Source of the DNA: Lunularia cruciata
Lineage: Eukaryota > Streptophyta > Marchantiopsida > Lunulariales > Lunulariaceae
DNA: 64,000 bases
NCBI GenBank assembly: GCA_948567375.1
Contig: OX419760.1
Coordinates: 1,302,001 to 1,366,000, forward strand
Direction of reading: 5' to 3'
The notes beneath the pieces were generated by a model. It was not told where the DNA came from, did not search any database, and saw only the letters and a list, made by a program, of their open reading frames with translations. Shown in pieces: positions 58,684 through 64,000 of the stretch. Both the position numbers and the translations under genes were made by a program. The first letter of the stretch is position 1, and every line of letters starts with the position of its first letter.

Positions 58684-60853
58684 CCTACTTCTGCGACATC
58701 GGGTTTCTTCTCCACAGTCACACTATTCCAAATTTTCTCCAATTCTGAATTGACTAAATCCAATCTAAGACTAACATTATTCTCTACAACTAACATTTTC
58801 CTGTCTACTCGCTCTCTCAAGTGAATTAGCAATGTGTTCATGTCCACATCCTTAGCTCTTTGCTTCCGAGTCTCCTGCACGAGTAACTTCAACTCATGCA
58901 AACGAGCTTCTTCCAATCTCCCTTCAGCCTCCGTGCTTAGAATTGCTTGTAATCTCCCAGCAAGGTCCCCTACTGATTCCGATGCGTATCCTCGAGAACG
59001 CTCCACCTTCAACTCCACCCGATACATTTGCAACTCATCTTTGTATTCTGCAGCGAGCATCTTCTTCTCCTCTGCATACTGCACTTTCTGCTGCTCCGCA
59101 CTCTTGACAAGTTCTTGCAAATGCTCTTCTTCTTCTTGCCTTGACGCCAATTCTCTCTGCCATGCTTGATCTTTTGCTACGGCACTCTTCTTCAAGCTGT
59201 CCAATTCTTGCTCCCTTACGATGTTCATCGCCTTAAAATGGACATTCTCGATGCACACATTGCTTACTTCCTCCTGCATCTTGCTGAGCCACATCGCCTG
59301 CTCCTTCAACTCTCCGGCTTGCTTTTGCAGGTCCTTCTCCTTTTCTGCACAACTCTCTTGTAACACGCTCAGCATTTTCTTCCTCGAGTCTTCCTCCCTC
59401 CGAAGATCTTCAATTTCCGCACTGCTTCGGATTTGATGCTCCTTCAGCTCCTTCACTTCCTTCAATAGATGCTTCACCACCTTAGCTTATTCATCCCTTT
59501 TACTTGATCTTGGGGAATTCCTCTCCAATGTTCCTTCAAAATCTCCAGCAATGGTGTGACCACCTTCGTTAAATATAATATCCCACCGAAAGTTTCTTCT
59601 TCATCGTTGCCTTCTTTGTCTGGAGTCTTTTCTTGTGTCATTGGCTCCTTCATCCAAAGTTGCAATCTTCGTATCTTCAGAGTGTCAGCGCTATCTTCGT
59701 CTTGGCCTCTTGAACTCGGCCCCGCAGGATATTCCTTCTTTGCTTTGGGTTTTGGCTTGTTCTCCACCATCGCCTCGCCCACTTCACTCACCACCACCGA
59801 TTGCTGGACTTTGGGCTCTCCCTCACTTTCACTACCCGACCCCCCACTCTTCAATGTGAGCTCTTCTTCTTCTGAGTCTTCTTCTTGCGACTCCATTTCT
59901 TCATCAGACTCCAACCCCAATGATGCTCTTCTCACGACATTTTCGGTCTTCAACATCAGCCTCCGAGTCTTGCGTTGGATGGCCGATGGTTTAGCTTCTT
60001 TGGGTTTACTTCGCTTCTTCGTCTTTGGACTGGCCGCATCTTCTATCTTCCATTGTCCCGTTCTCGCAAAGTATTTGTCATTCATCCGCAGCTGAAGCAT
60101 ATACTGTCGCTCCTCCTCGTCGGCTTCTCGTCTCAAATCAGGGTGCATGTGGGAGACCATACGATGCCGCTTGTCTGCAGAGAGCAAGTTTAGGCCAAAG
60201 TAGAAATGTGCTGCAAATGGCACAAAATAATGCGGTGGCGAGCCTATTTGCCAATTCACTACCATCTGCCTTGTTTGGTGATGGAAATACTTCGCCCAAT
60301 TCATGGGTACTCCTGCAAACATCTAGTGGAAGAAGACCGCCTGCTGCATGGTTACATATGTTGTTAGCTCCGGCTTGAACATGGCCATCATGACCCCTAC
60401 AATACTTCTTTGGATCTGGTCCCGATAGGACTCCACCTTGTAACCATTCGTAGTTCATGGAGCAAAAAATGAGTTACAAATCTCCGCTGTCTCCTCTACA
60501 ACACCACACTTCCGATAGAAGGTGATTCCTGTTGGCTCTCCTGCTTCTCTCCCCATGACTAACTTCCAATTCGACTCAGTCCATCAAGCCGGATTGCCTC
60601 TCTTCCCCTCCACTGTGGGACCCTCCTCACAATTACTGGCAGTGATTTCTGCCATCACTCCCGAGAAACTGAAATTCCAGTTCCAGGCTAAACAATTGAT
60701 ACAAAGTCTAACCAAGACTTCGATCCTTGCTACTACGTCTACCCTTTGAATTGCAAAACCTCTCACTGCCAGCGCGTTGGCCACCTTCTTCGCCATGATT
60801 TGTTCTCTCATTTTACACTGTTGGAAGATCAGCCCCTCTCCTGGACGAGACAC
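58684..60853 (-). pseudogene. Coding region inside the X 5' LTR remnant
   Basis: Same protein as in the 3' LTR, with longer uninterrupted stretches. Minus strand: MAKKVANALAV segment, PFAAHFYFGLNLLSADKRHR, acidic middle, then about 280 residues of coiled coil ending EKIWNSVTVEKKPDVAEVG. It breaks off at the internal deletion. Function unknown; the heptad pattern with many E, K, Q and L residues predicts a long alpha-helical rod. Confidence 0.7.
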
Positions 60854-61233
60854 TCTAACTCCCTCAGGGTTTCAGAAAATTTCACTCTCGACGGGCTTCC
60901 GGACACGCATTCCTGCAGGATGACTACTCAAAGGAATTGGAAATTTACTCAGCAAATTCAACTTCCCTCTGCGCATTTGCAATTTTATATTGCCCCAAAT
61001 CGTAGTCATTCTTTAGTCAATTTTGTCTATGAGTTTCTCTCTTCTGCGTGCTCTCCCGGTCACTGTCAAGACATGCTTCTTTTGCTCCCGCCGTTTCTTG
61101 AAATGTACTTTCTTGCCACGTACCAAGGTTGTTAAATGTTCACCTCTTTGTTGTTTGCAATTCGACTTTTTTGTGCTTACTTCATCTCTTAAACACTACT
61201 AACCATAAAGAAAACAAAAAATGTAGGTACCAC
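58684..61233 (-). repeat. X element 5' LTR remnant
   Basis: Minus strand from TGTGGTACCTACATTTTTTG. It corresponds to the first 2.55 kb of the 3' LTR and lacks the part with the TATA box. Confidence 0.88.
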
Positions 61234-61238
61234 ACAGA

Positions 61239-62640
61239 AGATCAACTTGTGCTGAATCAACAAGAAAAGGAGGCAATGAAGGCTAAATTCAAGGATGAGT
61301 TGATGATGTATCCAAATGAGCTAGAAGAGGAGAGGAAGAAAGAGGAAGTGGAGCTGATTGCAAAATCAGATGCAATTGGAGTATTGGTAAACAAGTTGAA
61401 GGGAAGCTAGAAGAAGCATGACTACAAGAGTTGAAGTTGTTAGTGCAAGAGATGAGGAAGAGGAAGGCAAAGGACACGAAGTGGAAGAATTGGTTGATTT
61501 GTTTGCATGATCATGTAGATAGGAAGATGTTAGAGGTAGAAGACAATGTTTGTCTGAGATTAGATCTTGCTAGATCAGACTTAGATAGACTATATAGTGA
61601 GATAAGATTAGGAAGGAAGTCCAAAGTAGTAAGAGTAGGATTACAAGCGTCATTGGGTGAGTTACTTGAGACATTAGAGAAGAGTGGGTTGGGAGATGAG
61701 GAGATAGAAAGGTTACCCATGACCTCAATTGTAGTTTAGGGTGAAGAAGTAGTAGAAATAGTGGAGGATGTAGTAGAATTAGGTAGACCCAAAGAAGGAG
61801 AAGTGATAGGAGGATCATCGGGTATGGAAGCTGAAGTTGAGGTTGATATTGGATTGGATTAGAAACAGATTTGAGATTTGAAGGGGCAGATATGAAGAGG
61901 TGCATTATCATTTTAAATCTACGGGTTGGTAGAGTTGTTGTAGAATGGTATAATTGTTAGCAATTGTAGATTGCTCTACTATCTAAAAGGAGGCATTTGA
62001 AGTGTTATGTTATTCAATATTCCAAATTCCTGAAGATAGATAAAGCAAAGTGTTGAGTTTAGTACTTGTCACTTGAGCTTAATTTTGAGTATCAAATTTG
62101 TGTTTATGAGTGTGTGGAGAATTTTGAGGTGCAAATTAGTGCGCTTATTGGATGTTGGATTTTGTAGCCTTGATCTTCATTCAATGTGTGTGATCTTGAG
62201 TGAAGCTCAATCAAAGCAATGTCTTGATAGATCTAAGAGGAATTGTAGTGTTGGTGGTATTTTGCATTTGTGAGAGCAATGTAGGGTTGATGCAGAGCAA
62301 TTTTGATCAAGGAATTTGTGCCTTCAATGGAGGGGTGGAACACAATTCTGAGGCAAAGGTGTTTTGCAACAAAGTAGCCATCTTTGGAAGGATCTAAATC
62401 ATCACAATCAAGTTAATTTGAAAAGATTTGTGATTATGAGTATATAATTTGTGACAAGAATTTTTGTTGAGTGCTTGTTACTCTCTTCTGGTTGTGGTTT
62501 CTACCTGAGTGATTAAAAAATAATTTAAGAAGAACTACTTGTTATTTTTTATTTTTTATTTGACCATTTCTGACTCATATCTTTATGGGAACAAACTTTA
62601 CTTACCTAATTACCGCAAAAGTGATATTTGATGGTTTTTC
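61239..62640 (+). mobile_element. Family X solo LTR, right part
   Basis: Continues 48081-50369 after the CAGAA duplication: coiled-coil remnant with MRKRKAKDTKW and NVCLRLDLARSDLDRLY, then the non-coding 3' LTR section ending GATGGTTTTTCA. After it the split Y LTR resumes with TAGGCAAGAGCC. Confidence 0.82.
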
Positions 62641-62935
62641 ATAGGCAAGAGCCAAGAATGGCATGAAAACTTCAAAGTCAATTTTGGAGGCCTAAACGGA
62701 TGAATTAGGCCTTGCAAACATGTTCATTGTCCTCTAGTAGACAAAGGACTAGCCTTCCTCCCCCAAGCTTGTCTCATCAAGAGCTTTCCAATGGTACCTC
62801 ATGCAATTTGGAGATTCCTATAAGAATATTCCCTAAAGATTCCCTTTGGTCAAAGATGGTCTGACAAACGAGATAGGATCAAAATTGACATGTCACCCAT
62901 GCATGCAACTAATCTAAGGGTATATCCTAACCTAC
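62641..62935 (+). mobile_element. Family Y LTR, right part
   Basis: Continues the Y LTR of 47791-48080: AGGCCTAAACGGATGAATTAGGCC, CAAGAGCTTTCCAATGGTACC, TTGACATGTCACCCATGC. The terminal part beyond about 62935 is missing or unrecognisable. Confidence 0.75.
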
Positions 62936-62964
62936 ATCTAATCTAAGAGATATAACATCAAAGC

Positions 62965-63681
62965 CTCAAAAAATATACATAGAAATGTAGATGTGTGCCA
63001 ACTTGACACCATCTACTCATATATCTCACCAGGCTTACGTGCTCTAGTCTGATCTTGCTGGCTAGAACATGGGTTTCTACTCAACCCATCTGCATAATGG
63101 TTCACCACTCCAAGTTTGTGAATAATCATGAAATCATATTCTTATAAAATTAGAGCCTATCATGCAAGCTTCCCAAAAAGCTTGTTGGATTCCATCAACC
63201 ACTTCAGTAGTTGATGGTCAATGATGAGAGTGAAGGGGTTACCAAATAGGTGATATTGAAAATGTGCTACTACCCACATTGTTGCCAAGCACTCTCTCTC
63301 ATATGAACTATACTTTACTTCCATTGGATTGTTGGAGCAACTAACAAAATCCACCACAAACTCCTTCTCATCATCATCTTGGTGGATGACCACTACTCTA
63401 GGCCCCAACATACTCCAATCAATAAGAACTTGGAATTATCTTCCTCTAAGCGGTCTCTTGAGAATAAGAGTAGATGTCCTTGAGCTCTATAAAAGCTCTT
63501 TCCTACTCATCTCTCCAACACCACTTATGTGTAAGCTTGGTCAACTTTGTCAAGGCTTTGACAATGGCATTAAATCCTCCAACATATCAACAATAGAAGT
63601 TTGCCAACCCAAGGAATTCTTGCACTCTACTCACATTTGTAGGCCAAAGAATGCATGCATAGCCTCCACCTTGGTCTATGA
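62965..63681 (-). mobile_element. MTG copy 3, 5' part: RNase H and RT thumb
   Basis: The minus strand aligns with about 44690-45385 of MTG copy 2: RT thumb, RNase H (HQDDDEKEFVVDF, SSYERECLATMWVVAHF, IIDHQLLKWLMES) and the end GLSRNPC-like segment. Its orientation and the interrupted integrase at 37250-38682 indicate the same element. About 360 bp between the two halves is not found. Confidence 0.8.
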
Positions 63682-64000
63682 GCGGGTTTGTCCTCACTCA
63701 AGATGAACCTTTGATATCTACTATTTGTAACGCACCATGGACTAAGAAGACAAGGAACCCCAACTCTATCATGCTCCTCCAAGGCTAACACTCCAAGATT
63801 CAAAGCATTGTTTACCAGAGAACTCAATGAGAGAGAGATAATTGCAAATGAAAGGATAATGAGTACATCCTCATCCCTAGTTTATATACTTGTGAAATAG
63901 TTATGCACTAAAGGTACTAATTATTGGAGTAACTCAAGCTATTAGGCTAAAAGTCAAATAAAGTCAAAAAAATAAAGGAATATCTATACTCATAAGAATA
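63682..64000 (-). mobile_element. Family Z LTR, running off the right edge
   Basis: Reads TGAGCGGGTTTGTCCTCACTC, the complement of the Z 3' end, with TATA box TATATAAA at 63881-63888 (minus). It lies in the RT thumb of MTG copy 3. The rest is outside the window, so solo or complete status cannot be told. Confidence 0.75.

Larger units (their letters stand above)
50370..61233 (-). mobile_element. Family X element: Tat/Athila-like Ty3/gypsy with 4-kb coding LTR
   Basis: Minus-strand element with perfect 5-bp duplication CAGAA at 50365-50369 and 61234-61238. Complete 3' LTR 50370-54383; purine tract 54384-54399; pol 54649-58611; 5' LTR remnant about 58684-61233. The 3' third of the 5' LTR, the primer site and gag are missing, so the LTR coding region abuts pol. 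A Z solo LTR (56329-57006) sits in pol. The two LTRs differ at about 5% of positions in a 200-bp stretch compared by eye. Pol is well preserved but broken. Confidence 0.92.

Overview
The window looks like plant nuclear DNA from a large, repeat-rich genome. Nearly all of it is nested and decayed LTR retrotransposons. The only host-gene-like sequence is a minus-strand malectin-like/LRR receptor gene fragment at about 20.3-22.06 kb, with classic 72-nt LRR exons. No bacterial-type genes, rRNA, tRNA or CRISPR were seen. The receptor exons, the Tat/Athila-like and chromovirus-like Ty3/gypsy elements and the Ty1/copia elements point to a vascular plant. A gymnosperm-like genome would fit the age and nesting, but the species cannot be told from the sequence.

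Layout: 1-2.2 kb holds scrambled Ty1/copia pieces. 2.6-3.5 kb holds a minisatellite and a hAT-like transposase fragment. That fragment is cut by an unusual Ty3/gypsy element, called here MTG for methyltransferase gypsy (copy 1, 3519-15403), which itself carries three solo LTRs of families Y, Z and X. A 5'-truncated copia (15404 to about 20155) follows and abuts the receptor gene fragment. At 23254-37180 lies a complete-ended minus-strand chromovirus-like element (family Y) with a perfect TAAAT target duplication and two nested X solo LTRs. A minus-strand MTG element (37.25 kb to beyond about 63.68 kb) is split first by a second, plus-strand MTG (copy 2, 38683-47772, ACCA target duplication). 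It is split again by a Y LTR, inside which sits an X LTR, inside which sits a Tat/Athila-like X element (50370-61233, CAGAA target duplication), inside which sits a Z solo LTR (56329-57006, GTCCT target duplication). A further Z LTR runs off the right end.

Two things stand out. First, MTG carries between protease and reverse transcriptase a C5-cytosine DNA methyltransferase domain of DNMT3/DRM type, with motifs I, IV, VI, VIII, IX and X recognisable, and a PHD finger after the integrase. It thus pairs a DNA-methylation writer with a putative chromatin reader. Its ends are not ordinary LTRs: they read A1 ... B1-A2-B2, a split-direct-repeat layout otherwise known from PAT/Ngaro-type DIRS elements, yet it has a DDE integrase and a 4-bp target duplication. 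Second, family X has LTRs of about 3.8-4.0 kb that contain, upstream of the LTR's own TATA box, a coding region for a long charged coiled-coil protein. All elements are broken fossils. Dates are relative, from nesting order and rough hand comparison of repeats.
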